Source: Armigeres subalbatus (Eukaryota; Arthropoda; Insecta; Diptera; Culicidae). From it: a stretch of DNA of 64,000 bases. The notes under the pieces were generated by a model. The model ran no database searches and was not told the origin of the DNA. It saw nothing but the letters and a program-made list of their open reading frames with translations. The stretch covers positions 141,693,271 through 141,757,270 of the forward strand of contig NC_085139.1 of NCBI RefSeq assembly GCF_024139115.2, written 5' to 3'. Below are positions 24,601-34,103 of this stretch, piece after piece; positions within the stretch are counted from its first letter, which is position 1; every line of letters begins with the position of its first letter. Both the position numbers and the translations under genes were made by a program.

Positions 24601-25200
24601 TTTATCATTTTGGACCTCAAATTGGGTTGCTATTAATTCCCAAATAGTAATCCATAAGCAGTTGGGGTAAGAAAGATAAAAAATATACATGACAGCTATC
24701 AGTATGCAATCTACGAAATACTCCGTTACAACGCAACGCAACGTTTCTATATTGATCTTAGTTCCGCATGTCGTAGCCAAACGATTTATCGATTTATTCC
24801 GTGGAAAACAGGGTTTGGGCGCCGACAAACAATCAGCGTTGCACCGCCTCAAGAAACGAACGCTGAATTATCTTTTTTTTTAGTTTCTATGTCAACTTTC
24901 GCACAATCTAGATTTTCCTGTCAGCCTACTGAGAGCGAAATTCAAATTTCTTCCCATTAACTTCTTAGCATGCTGGTATATCAAATGCCTACTACGATTG
25001 AATATCAAATTCGTTATTATTTTATATATTATTACCATTTGCAAATATTTTATTTTATTTCATTATTTTTATTATGAAGTAAGACACACGTTGTAGTTTA
25101 TCTATCATTGTGACCAAAAAATGCGAATGCTTTTTTCAGGCTCACTTTATTCCCCACACCGCAGTCCAACGCTACCTGACTGGCAAGATATTAATATTCA
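18621..25200. other. Long unassigned interval
   Basis: No gene is supported in these 6.6 kb. A GC-richer patch at 22866-23166 has open frames on minus (C-R-S-A-G-S-L-T-M-W and others) without a recognisable family. GTTTCTATATTGATCTTAGT occurs at 23168 and again at 24746. The block at about 24298-24600 (GCGCTTAAACCTAGGCTTAT through CTCTTTAAGTAGATATC) looks like a dispersed repeat from memory of mosquito sequence, but only one copy is present here. Frames elsewhere are short and motif-free. Confidence 0.5.
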
Positions 25201-25204
25201 ACAC

Positions 25205-26262
25205 CTTCTGCACTATAGTCATTACAAAGATTTGGGAGGGGAAAGTTTTGCCGCAGGAGTGGATGGAAGGTGTCGTGTGTCCCATCTACAAAAAGGACGA
25301 TAAGCTGGATTGTAGAAACTACCGCACAATCACATTGCTGAACGCCGCCTACAAGGTACTCTCCCAAATTTTATGCCGTCGACTAACATCAATTGCAAGG
25401 AAGTTCGTGGGGCAGTTCCAGGCGGGTTTTATGGGTGAACGCTTCACCACGGACCAGGTGTTCGCCATTCGCCAAGTACTGCAGAAATGCCGCGAATACA
25501 ATGTGCCCACACACCATCTATTCATCGACTTCAAAGCCGCATATGATACAATCGATCGGGACCAGCTACGGCAGCAAATGCACGAACACTGATTTCCGGT
25601 TAAACTGACACGGTTGATCAAAGCGACGATGGGTCGGGTGATTGCGTAGTTCAAGTTTCAGGGGCAATCTCGAGTCCCTTCGGAACGCGCAGAGGGTTAC
25701 GGCAAGGTGATGGTGATGATTCAACATCACTTTGGAAGGGGTAATACGAAGAGCAGGGATTAACACGAGTAGGTCCAGTCCGTCCAGCTATTTGTCTTCG
25801 CTGACGCCATAGGTATTATGGCACGTAACTTTGAGAAGATGGGTGAAGCCTACATCAGACTGAAGAGAGAAGCTAAGCGGATCGAACTAGTCATCAACAC
25901 GTCGAAGACGAAGTAGGTACATGATAGGAAGAGGTTCAAGAGAAGACAATGTGAGCCATCCACCTCGAGTTTGCATCGTTGGTGACGAAATCGAGGAGGT
26001 AGAAGAATTTGTGTACTTGGGCTCACTGGTGACTGTCGAACACGATACCAGCAGAGATATTCGGAGACGCATAGTGGCTGGAAATCGTACATACTTTGGA
26101 CTCCTCAAGGAGCGTATAGAGTTCGCCGCCTGAGCTGCTGGGAGAACCATCCATCTTTCACACCGCGAAAATGGGACGACTGCGGTGGGCCGGGCACATA
26201 GCCAGAATGTCGGACAGTAACCCGGTGAATATGGTTCTCGGAAACGATCCGACGATTTTGAG
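25205..26262 (+). mobile_element. RTE-clade LINE copy 2, truncated at both ends
   Basis: Homology to the 48-51.6-kb RTE starts near 25205 inside the polymerase. The frame at 25110-25592 holds L-P-Q-E-W-M-E-G-V-V-C-P-I-Y-K-K, then N-Y-R-T-I-T-L-L-N and the catalytic F-I-D-F-K-A-A-Y-D-T. The first 35 or so residues of that frame are flanking DNA. Stops and shifts follow, but R-R-I-V-A-G-N-R-T-Y-F-G-L and the C-terminal D-S-N-P-V-N block can be traced to 26262, where homology ends before the normal 3-prime tail. The F-A-D-D box is damaged (SLTP-type frame near 25800). Confidence 0.85.
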
Positions 26263-27841
26263 TGGCTTCAATTCTAGCAACGATTTCGAAATTACTGGTA
26301 CGCAGTGGACTACAGCTGAGATAACTATGAATATTCCTTCATAACTGTTCTACCACCTTGGGGATTTTCTTACATGCGTAAGAAGCATATAGTGCTATGC
26401 TGCGGCATGTGCACTTGAGAGTAAACAAGCATGGGCAATCATTTTTCAAAAATGCTCCTAATGATCTATTAACACTTGACAAGTTACCTGCTTAATCAGA
26501 TACATAACCGATTAAGTTGTCTTTGTAGGGAATGCTATCTTGGTTGAAACGTGCGATTACTGTGTTATATAATGTTGTAGAATATGTTTCAAGTACTTCT
26601 ACAAGATCGTAAAAAAGATCTTTGATGGCAAGCCTTTCATGTGCATCCCAAATAAACGTACGCGAAAACAACGTCAACGTCTTTTTGCTTGAAATGTCTG
26701 TTGATTCATCAGCAATTAACGAAAAAGGTGTACTTGCCAATAATTCGGTTAAATCCTGGTGATTACTTGCTCCAATCACATTTGTAACAATCGCAGTTGA
26801 TTTTGTTCTTCCAATCTCCATTCCTTGAGCGATCTCAGAATCATAACATATGGCTTCCATGCATGTCGCTAACTGCTCTATTTCCACAGCAGACTTATTG
26901 TGCTCCGCACCTCAACCACACAATTGAAATTCAGCTAGCCGAACCTTATCCTTGTAGCCAAACATGTATTGCTCAATGGACTTTGATGAAGACTGCTGCA
27001 TTAATGTTTTTTCATGGAATGTATGCTTCTATGTTGCTGCGTACTTGTTGAGATCTGTTATACATACTCCTCAGAATTAGGCTGACCATACGTACCGTAT
27101 TTAACGGGACAGTCCCGTTTTTTAGACCTTTTTGTGCTGTCCCGTCGTAATCTAAAAAATTCTCAATTTGTCCCGTTTTTTCATTGATTCTGCATTGATC
27201 ATACAGAAAGTTTTTTTTTCGTCCCTATTAGAGAGATTTACAGCTCTCGGCTGGCTCATCTCTCAACAAAAAAAAAGTGGATAAAACCCATAAAAAAAGT
27301 TTGAGATTTTATGTTATTAGTGTTGCTTAAAAATAATGCTTTCTATGCCGTTTTGTATTTTCCATTGATCGACTTTTCTTAAGCTTTTAAACGGTTAATG
27401 ACAACAGGCTTCTCCGGGAGATTTTTAACACATCCAATGATTTTTTCTGCTTATTCCGGAGGCATTAGAATTTGGCCAATTTCATCAGTGGATTGAACGG
27501 AATTAGTAACTTGATAGACAAGTATTTCCAATTCAGGTCACGTCTCAACGTCAATAAAATGAAGCTAAGAGACAGATATTCTAATTTTCAGATTGAGTTT
27601 ATTTTACATTATTCTGTTTTAAATCTTCCGAAGTACAGTACCTACGTTGTTCAATAGTTTGATTCTTTTCGAATCATTCAAAGTCTTTCTTAATAATTCG
27701 AAATCATCCACTGTAAAAAACGACAGCATGAAACAAATAATTTATAATAAATCAACTGACAAAATCGAGTTTAAGGCAGTTTCAAACCGAGTGAAAATTT
27801 GGTCGGATTATAGGCCAGATCCACAGACAAACAGACATAAC

Positions 27842-28500
27842 ACATTGAACATTTACTTATCAAATTAATCGTCGTTCAAACACTAACGACATCTGTTGAT
27901 TTCAGTTAGTTGAGCAAATCCCGAACCAGATGGCGTTAGTGAGCAAACGTCAAACTTGAGCAAAAACGATGCGCGCACCACGAGTGATCGATTGGCCAAC
28001 TAATGATTATTTGAAATGACCAGTAAATCAGTGAACGATAGAAATTTGACGAGTGTTAGAGTGAAATCAGGAGTGATTCAGTTTCATTCCAAATTTTCGA
28101 CCACTATTCTAGTTTGAATCTGGAGCCAAATAGAACAAACTCGCTGGTTTCTCCAGCAGTGTTCTATTCATATTTTTCAAATTTTCAATTAAATGAAACC
28201 ATCATGTTGGCGCCAAGAAAGGCGCCGTAATTGCAAAGTGGATTGATCCGTAGATAAAATGACGCATTCATACACCAAAACAATTGGAAAATATTTGAAT
28301 CTCGTGATTCAATCGTGGTTCAAATCTGCAGAAAATAGAACGGAGCGTTATACCAGTTTTATTTTTTTGACATTTGACTGGTATAAAAATGAATCTAGAA
28401 CAGCTGCTGGGAAAATGAATGTTTCAGATTCATATTCAAACTGACAGCCCCGAACGATTTGAATCACTGCTGATTTTACCCTTATGTCTGTTTGTTTGTG
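27842..28500. mobile_element. hAT-like MITE, family CACAGACAAAC, copy 2 (interrupted)
   Basis: CACAGACAAACAGACATAAC at the left and TGTCTGTTTGTTTGTG at the right are inverted ends. The flanks CCAGATC and CTAGATC suggest a 7-8-bp duplication with one change. The interior matches the copy at 18049-18292 except for a 423-bp insertion at 28059-28481. Confidence 0.85.
28059..28481. mobile_element. 423-bp Harbinger-like MITE with TTA duplication
   Basis: GAGTGAAATCAGGAGTGATT at 28059 is mirrored by AATCACTGCTGATTTTACCC ending at 28481. TTA flanks both sides (28056-28058 and 28482-28484). The copy of the host MITE at 18 kb lacks this insertion and shows the unoccupied TTA. A TTA/TWA target suits PIF/Harbinger elements. 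The 61-codon frame inside (28259-28444) has no recognisable motif. Confidence 0.88.
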
Positions 28501-28559
28501 CTAGATCTATGGTCCGCACGTACTTTAAGAGACTTTAAGGCTTGTTCACACATCAGGAA

Positions 28560-28885
28560 TAGAGATGTCGTAAAATCCCAATTAATCGATTAGTGATTAA
28601 TCGATTACTCTCGATTCTTGTCGATTATAGAATCGATTAATCGTTGGGTAGAAATCGATTCAAAATTAATCGATTATCACAACGATGAATCGATTATTCG
28701 AAGTAATCGACATCCTTATGATGTCGTAAAATCCAGATTAATCGATTAGTAACTAATCGATTTCTCTCGATTCTTCTCGATTATTGAATCGATTAATCAT
28801 TGGGTAGTAATCGATTCAAAATTAATCGATTATCACAAAGATGAATCGATTAATCGAAGTAATCGATTAATTTGCGACATCTCTA
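28560..28885. mobile_element. Dimeric ATCGATTA-rich hAT-like MITE, copy 1
   Basis: TAGAGATGTCG and CGACATCTCTA are perfect 11-bp inverted ends. ATCAGGAA flanks both sides (28552-28559 and 28886-28893). The interior is two tandem units of about 160 bp, each starting GATGTCGTAAAATCC and filled with TTAATCGATTA palindromes. There is no coding capacity. The 8-bp duplication points to hAT machinery. Confidence 0.9.
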
Positions 28886-29557
28886 ATCAGGAACTTGTCT
28901 GCTAATTTTGCTCCCATGTGTGTGGACGAGATTTATGGGATTCCGTTATGAAAATTAGAAATGGATCAATCAATAAGCAAAAACTGCCGCTACGAAATGA
29001 ACAGATTGCGCCACCGTAGACATGTTCTGTCAAAACCACACGAATAGAAATATGCGTATACAGTGCTGCCATTGTTATGATGCGGTGAGTGCAAAATGAG
29101 TTACCTTGATTGATCCATTCGGCTCGATTTAAAATACAATCCGGCAGAAATCCGCGAGAGTTCGAGCTTCAAATCAGGCTATAAATAGGCCAGGATTTTT
29201 TACCTTTCCGCGACGAAATTGCATGAGTCCCGCTGTTTTGGGAGCACATGGGAACAAAGCCAATTAACAAGATTCCCGAAGTGTGAGGTTACTTTAAGCG
29301 TTATTGAACATCAATTTCGATCATAAAGGACTGTGAATTGATTAGATTGGTAAATACTTTTACTATTGTTTGTTATTTTCAAATGTTCAAAATTGGAAAA
29401 GTTTTTGATATTTTTCAATAACAAAACCTTAATACATGTCTAAAAGTAGATTAAAATAAAATTTCAAAGTTCCCGTTTTTTTATATTCCTTCGTGTTTTT
29501 GGCTGCTTCCCATTAAAGAGTGAAATATTTGTAGTTTAGTATTTTTCCACAACTAAC

Positions 29558-29618
29558 TTAGAATACAAAGTTATGGTGGTGAATAATTAGAATACAAAGT
29601 TATGGTGGTGAATATTTC
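29558..29618. repeat. Short tandem duplication
   Basis: TTAGAATACAAAGTTATGGT plus GGTGAATA occurs twice in a row inside the 2.67-kb hAT-like element. It has no evident function and is probably replication slippage. Confidence 0.85.
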
Positions 29619-30109
29619 TAATTTCTTACAAGAAAAATGAAAATTAAGCCCCACAATATTGCAATTTCCACAGCTCTTGAGGTTGTTTGACATGTCCCGT
29701 TTTGCAAGCGTGTTTGTCCCGTTTTTTCACCGAAATGATCTGGTCAGCCTACTCAGAATTTTACTTTCGCATTGCAGATTCTACAAAAAAAACAAAGCTT
29801 TTGTCGGTACTCGGTGACAACCTGGGTGACAACCATGGATGTTTCGTTTCCCAATCTTCAAGTATCTTTGATATTTTTTCTTAATTTTCTTTGGTTGAGG
29901 TTGTCCATCTCCGGGACAACTAGGACAACAATGTTCAATTAATTTAAAAAATCGAAATGAAATGTTATACACAAATGTTATCAACATCTGTTGCAAGGTT
30001 ACATGATCCCAAGGTTACATTGGTCCGAGGACTGGTGAAGGTTTCATTGGCACTATTAACTGAACAGACTACCAGTTCATGCACTGGGGTATCTTTCACC
30101 TTGTTACCA

Positions 30110-31530
30110 ATTTTCGAAACCGAACGCCGCGACTAGTCCAAAACTACGCGCAGCAGTTCGAAGTGACACTCTCGATGAAAGAGCAGTTAGGCAAAGATTC
30201 TCTTAAAGATGGCTGGAGAGATATTTGGTCCGCTTTTGGTAGCACTCCAACCGCTGCACTTTGCACGATGCCCCCGGATCAGAGAAACGACTGGTATGAT
30301 GGCGAAGGTTATCAGTTAGTTAAGGAGAAGAATGCAGCATGGGCGCGGAACAGCACCAGCAGGAAGATCGAGATGGAGCAACTGTACAGCGCTAATAACG
30401 CACGAAAGTTTTATGAGAAGCTGAACGGTTCACTTAAGGACCCGTGCCACAGCCTAAGTGCAAGGACATTGCAAATTGTATGCCGTCGACCAACACCAAT
30501 TGTAAGGGAGTTTGTGGAGCAATACCAGGCGAGATTCAAGGGCGAATGCTCCACCATAGATCAGATATTCGACGTACGCCAGATATTGCAGTTTGTAAAC
30601 CTCTCTAATGAAAATTAAAAAAAAACTGGTTTTGCAGAAATGCCGTGAATACAACGTACCCACACATCATATATTTATCAAAGTGATATAATCGATCGGG
30701 ATCAGCTATGGCAGCTATTGCATGAACACGGATTTCCGAATAAACTGATACGGTTGATCAAGGCGACGATAATCGACGATGTCGACGACGAAGGTCAGGG
30801 ATCGACACAAGTGGTACGTTTTTCACTAATACGTCCAGTTATTTAACTGAGAATATGGAGGACTAGCCATGCCGGTTTGGACTAGTCATCAACACGTCGA
30901 ATACGAAGTACTTGATAGGAAGAGGTACAAGAGAAGACAACGTGTGCCACCCACCTCGCGTTTGTATCGGTGGAGACGAAATCTAGATGGTCGAAGAATT
31001 CGTGTACTTGAGCTCACTGGTGACTGCCGAAAATGATACCAGCAGAGACGCATAATGGCTGGATACCGTACATACTTTGGACTCCGCAAGACGCTCCGAT
31101 CGAACACGATTCGCCGCCGTACCAAGCTGACTATATTTACAAAACGCTCATTACACGGACACGAGATCTGGACGATGCACGTGGAGGACCAACGGGAACG
31201 GTACATGAAAGTGGCGAATAAACCACAAGTTGCATCAACATCATCCATCTTTCACATTGCAAAAATCGGGCGATTGCGCTGGGCCGGGCACGTGGCCAGA
31301 ATGTCGGATAGCAATCCGGTGAAAATGGTTCTCGACAACAATTCGACGGGCACAAGAAGGCGAGGTGCGCAGCGAGCAAGGTGGATCGATCAGTTGGAGG
31401 ACGATTTGCGGACCCTCCGTAGACTGCGTGGTTGGCGACGTGCAACCATGAACCAAGCCGAATGCGGAATACTTCTATGTACTGCACAGACAACTCCGGC
31501 CTTAGTTTGGCCTTAGTTTGAGCAACTAAA
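30110..31530 (+). mobile_element. RTE-clade LINE copy 3, internally deleted
   Basis: The frame at 30079-30618 carries the linker (G-W-R-D-I-W-S-A-F-G-S, P-P-D-Q-R-N-D-W) and then skips to the polymerase blocks C-R-R-P-T-P-I-V-R-E-F-V and D-Q-I-F-D-V-R-Q-I. After further shifts the C-terminal frame 31055-31516 has I-G-R-L-R-W-A-G-H-V-A-R-M-S-D-S-N-P-V-K and R-R-R-G-A-Q-R-A-R-W-I-D-Q. The endonuclease, the F-I-D-F block (damaged near 30670) and the F-A-D-D region are missing or broken. The 3-prime end CCTTAGTTTGAGCAACTAAA lies at about 31511-31530. Confidence 0.85.
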
Positions 31531-31636
31531 TAATAACAAACATGCTTAGGACCATTTTTGGTGGTGTGTAAGGGAACGGTGTATGGTGACAAAGAAGGAA
31601 CCACAAGATGTTCCAAGAATTTCGAACAGCAACCCA

Positions 31637-31720
31637 GCGATGATTAATTGCATATTATTCGGCAACTCGGCCGTACGAAAACCATTTTTTTTGTTAAATA
31701 TCTTGGCTGTGCAAGCCTTT
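31637..31720 (-). mobile_element. Inverted 3-prime end of the tRNA-derived SINE
   Basis: GCATATTATTCGGCAACTCG through AAATATCTTGGCTGTGCA matches the tail of the SINE copy at the right edge of the window (63719-63790) and lies in the opposite orientation to the SINE head at 31.95 kb. It is a separate partial copy or a rearranged piece. Confidence 0.7.
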
Positions 31721-31849
31721 GGCACAGCAGAGTGCGATTGATTCGCATTCTATATCAGCCCGTTGTTGGGGGGCATGGAGTGCGATCCTCTCGTTTAATA
31801 AACAATGTGCACTCGCTTGACAGTAAAGCACATGTGGAGATTGGACAAA

Positions 31850-32118
31850 TCAAGCATCCGAAAGATATTCAATTTGCAAAAAAAGAGAGCTAACCGCGGT
31901 GGAGGTTGGTACTCGGATTCTGATGGCTTTTCCGCAAACGTGATTTTTAAGTGGTCTTGTTGAGTAGGGGTTATCACGCCTATCTAGAGAGTAGGAGGTT
32001 GAGGGTTCGAGTCCCTCCAAGACACGTGGATTCTTTTTCGCCAATTTCATATCAATTTGTCCATTTCGAAACATGTGCTGTGCATATGCACAGCCAAGAT
32101 ATTTAACAAAAAAAACAG
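31850..32118 (+). mobile_element. tRNA-derived SINE, copy 1
   Basis: The head at about 31858-31950 (GATATTCAATTTGCAAAAAA, then AGCTAACCGCGGTGG) leads into a tRNA-like core (31953-32024) and a body (ACACGTGGATTCTTTTTCGC, then the palindrome GCTGTGCATATGCACAGC near 32080). It ends in an A-rich run at about 32108-32117. The same order is present on minus at 63712-64000, so this is a dispersed unit and not a single tRNA gene. Confidence 0.8.
31953..32024 (+). tRNA. tRNA-like SINE core (pseudo-tRNA, anticodon loop AGA)
   Basis: A cloverleaf can be drawn. The acceptor is GGTCTTG with CAAGACA (six of seven pairs). The anticodon arm is CCTAT / loop CTAGAGA / GTAGG, with T at position 33 and AGA in the anticodon place. 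The variable region has five bases, and the T arm is GAGGG / TTCGAGT / CCCTC. The D arm GAGTAGGGGTTATCAC has one mismatch. AGA would be a serine anticodon, but the long serine variable arm is missing and the D arm resembles valine-type tRNAs. It is best read as the pol III promoter of a SINE. Confidence 0.6.
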
Positions 32119-32486
32119 CAAAGATGTTCAAACCGATTGGTACAAGAAGGTGACGAAGGCAGCTTCTCGAGTGGACCAGTTTCAAGCAGATTTTGCAAGC
32201 ATGGGACTTATTCAGGGATAAAGGAATATGGCATCGAAATGTGTCAAATAATTGATTCAGTGTTATCTGTTTAAATGTGAGCTAAATAAATAAAATAAAT
32301 AGAGGGCTTCATTAAAATGCCTTGCATCGAGTCGGACAGAAACATCGCAGTGTCTCTGATATTGCAGAATAGTTGGTGTAACTTTTTTGCAGATAGCGTG
32401 GGCAGGGTTTTCAGAAATCGCTCTCAATTAGGGATTGAATTCTAAAGAGAATAAACAAGTCTCTCACTTATCATCTCTGTAAACAT

Positions 32487-32822
32487 ATACACGCTTAAAA
32501 TCAATAACACAGAGATGTGTTTGCATCACACAAAACGGACCTAATGCGGAACATCCCCTAGATGAGCGATAGTTACACAGCCACAAAAATAGCTCGTGTG
32601 GTTTTATTGAAGCTTGGATTTCAATATTTTCAACAGTATTTGGTTCCTCATGAATTAAGGAATCTGTACAAACGTTTACATGTTGAAAAAGACCGTTATC
32701 ACGACCGTACGAGGCATTTTTGTGCCTGTGTAACTGTCCCTCATCTAGGGGATGTTCCACATTAGATCCGTTTTGTGTGATGCAAACACATCTCTGTGTT
32801 ATTGAGTTTAAGCGTGTACGAT
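32487..32822. mobile_element. Foldback element
   Basis: CACGCTTAAAATCAATAACA, then CAGAGATGTGTTTGCATCAC and AACATCCCCTAGATGAG on the left arm (32489-32600), is repeated in reverse on the right arm (about 32720-32820), around a unique centre of about 120 bp. The frames on both strands here (32464-32862 minus, 32562-32765 plus) are shadows of this palindrome. Confidence 0.75.
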
Positions 32823-32891
32823 ATGTAGCATACCGCGAGAGATTTTTTTCGCAAGCTGTCATGATAGAGAACTGATTCGGGAGGCTATACT

Positions 32892-33228
32892 CAGAGATGT
32901 CGTAAAATCCCGATTAATCGATTAGTTACTAATCGATTACTCTTGATTCTTGTCGATTATTGAATCGATTATTTATTGTATAGTAATCGATTCAAAATTA
33001 ATCGATTATCACAACGATGAATCGATTAATCGAAAAAATCAATTAATTTTCGACATCCTTATGATGTCGTAAAATTCTGATTAATCGATTAGTAACTAAT
33101 CGATTACTCACGATTAATCTCGATTATTGAATCGATTAATCGTTGGGTAATAATCGATTCAAAATTAATCGATTATCACAACGATGAATCGATTAATCGA
33201 AGTAATCGATTAATTTGCGACATCTCTA
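32892..33228. mobile_element. Dimeric ATCGATTA-rich hAT-like MITE, copy 2
   Basis: The ends are CAGAGATGTCG and CGACATCTCTA, with ten of eleven bases inverted. The flanks GCTATACT and GCTATACC are an 8-bp duplication with one change. The two-unit interior is the same design as the copy at 28560-28885. Confidence 0.88.
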
Positions 33229-33424
33229 GCTATACCCCATGATAAATGTCTTTTAGAAAGCTCCAAATGCGAGGAGCATAGGCTCCGATGGTGCATTTAA
33301 ACTTGTTCTACACAGCTGTGCAGTAACCAACACAAAATGAGTGAAAACAAAGCGAGAATCACCATTTTTCTGTGGGGGCTGCCTATCCGATTTTGCTTTT
33401 TCGCACTTGTATACAAGTTTGATA

Positions 33425-33592
33425 AATTTGTTATCATGGCTTGTTATGATTCGAAACAGTTTTTGCCTCTCTTTTATCGTTGTTCGTTATCTATTGAGAG
33501 CGATTTCTGCAAACCCTGCTCTCAATAGATAACGAACAATGATAAAAGAGAGGTAAAAACTGTTAAGAATCATAACAAGCCATGGAAACAAG
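33425..33592. mobile_element. Near-perfect hairpin (foldback)
   Basis: ATCGTTGTTCGTTATCTATT with GAGAGC on the left meets its reverse complement after about 16 bases (GATTTCTGCAAACCCT). The arms extend about 75 bp each way, out to CATGGCTTGTTATGATTC and its mirror. The high arm identity suggests a young or actively corrected palindrome. Frames across it are shadows. Confidence 0.8.
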
Positions 33593-33899
33593 TTGGAAAT
33601 CCTGGTTTTGGGCATTTTTTTAAACGTTAACTCCGCTTTGAATGGCCGCTTCAATCTCCTGCAGCATTGGGGCTTCGAAGTTGACACGTATAATGGAACG
33701 TCCATAAATTACGTTATGCTAAGAGGGAAGTACGGGTGCTGAATGTTGGATAATATGTACCGTTGGAACCTGATATGTGAAGGAATTCTCCTTAACTGTG
33801 CTCAATGCTGATAAGCCATTCAGTCTTGAAACGGGTCACAAATTTCTTAAACAGTGCACTCGAAACTCAAACAACACGTCTTCTTGAAGACATCAAAAT

Positions 33900-34095
33900 A
33901 ATAGAGGTAATAAACTATAGAGGAATATTGTCGCTGTCGTCACTGGCGAAACATCTTTTGCTGGCGAAGATAGGGCACTAATTGTCAACGAAGGAAAAAG
34001 CAGTACGTTTTGACAGATATGTACCCAACATGTTTAGGAACGATAACAAAGGGAACCGCAGCGACAATCGTTCTCTATAGTTTATTACCTCTATT
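33900..34095. mobile_element. 196-bp MITE with 8-bp target duplication
   Basis: AATAGAGGTAATAAACTATA at the left is mirrored by TATAGTTTATTACCTCTATT at the right, and the inner CGCTG/CAGCG pair extends the inverted ends to about 35 bp. ATCAAAAT flanks both sides (33892-33899 and 34096-34103). The 8-bp duplication fits hAT-type insertion. It is non-coding. Confidence 0.88.
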
Positions 34096-34103
34096 ATCAA
34101 AAT

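Larger units (their letters stand above)
27078..29751. mobile_element. 2.67-kb hAT-like element with 8-bp target duplication
   Basis: The ends are TAGGCTGACCA (27078-27088) and its perfect reverse complement TGGTCAGCCTA (29741-29751). CTCAGAAT flanks both sides (27070-27077 and 29752-29759). Both subterminal regions carry CGGGACA/TGTCCCG motifs. Ends beginning TAGG with an 8-bp duplication are typical of hAT elements. No transposase frame remains inside, and much of the length is made of later insertions (27842-28500, 28560-28885). It sits within the minus-strand transposase relic, whose frame is continuous across the empty site. Confidence 0.9.
26490..29930 (-). pseudogene. hAT-type transposase relic, split by a later insertion
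   Basis: The part above 29760 reads, across frameshifts, D-W-E-T-K-H-P-W-L-S-P and a zinc-finger start C-R-I-C-N-A-K-V-K-F. After skipping 27078-29751 it continues with D-L-N-K-Y-A-A-T and H-E-K-T-L-M-Q-Q-S-S-S-K-S. A frame with one stop then reaches the open 131-codon block at 26492-26887 (F-S-L-I-A-D-E-S-T-D-I-S-S-K-K and L-I-G-Y-V-S-D). This order fits the N-terminal half of hAT-derived transposase-like proteins with a BED/TTF-type finger. Homology ends near 26492, before the rest of the catalytic core. It could be a dead element or a decayed domesticated gene. Confidence 0.75.

Noticed and set aside
25110..25204. N-terminal 30-35 residues of the 160-codon RTE frame
   Set aside because: RTE homology starts near 25205; the preceding codons are flanking DNA.
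31953..32024. Functional serine tRNA gene
   Set aside because: The core belongs to a unit repeated at 63.8 kb, lacks the serine long variable arm and has acceptor and D-arm mismatches; a SINE promoter is the better reading.
32464..32862. 132-codon minus frame and 67-codon plus frame
   Set aside because: Both are shadows of a foldback element whose arms mirror each other.
28560..33228. CRISPR-like array from the repeated ATCGATTA blocks
   Set aside because: The blocks are palindromic parts of two transposons with target duplications; there are no spaced unique spacers and the genome is eukaryotic.
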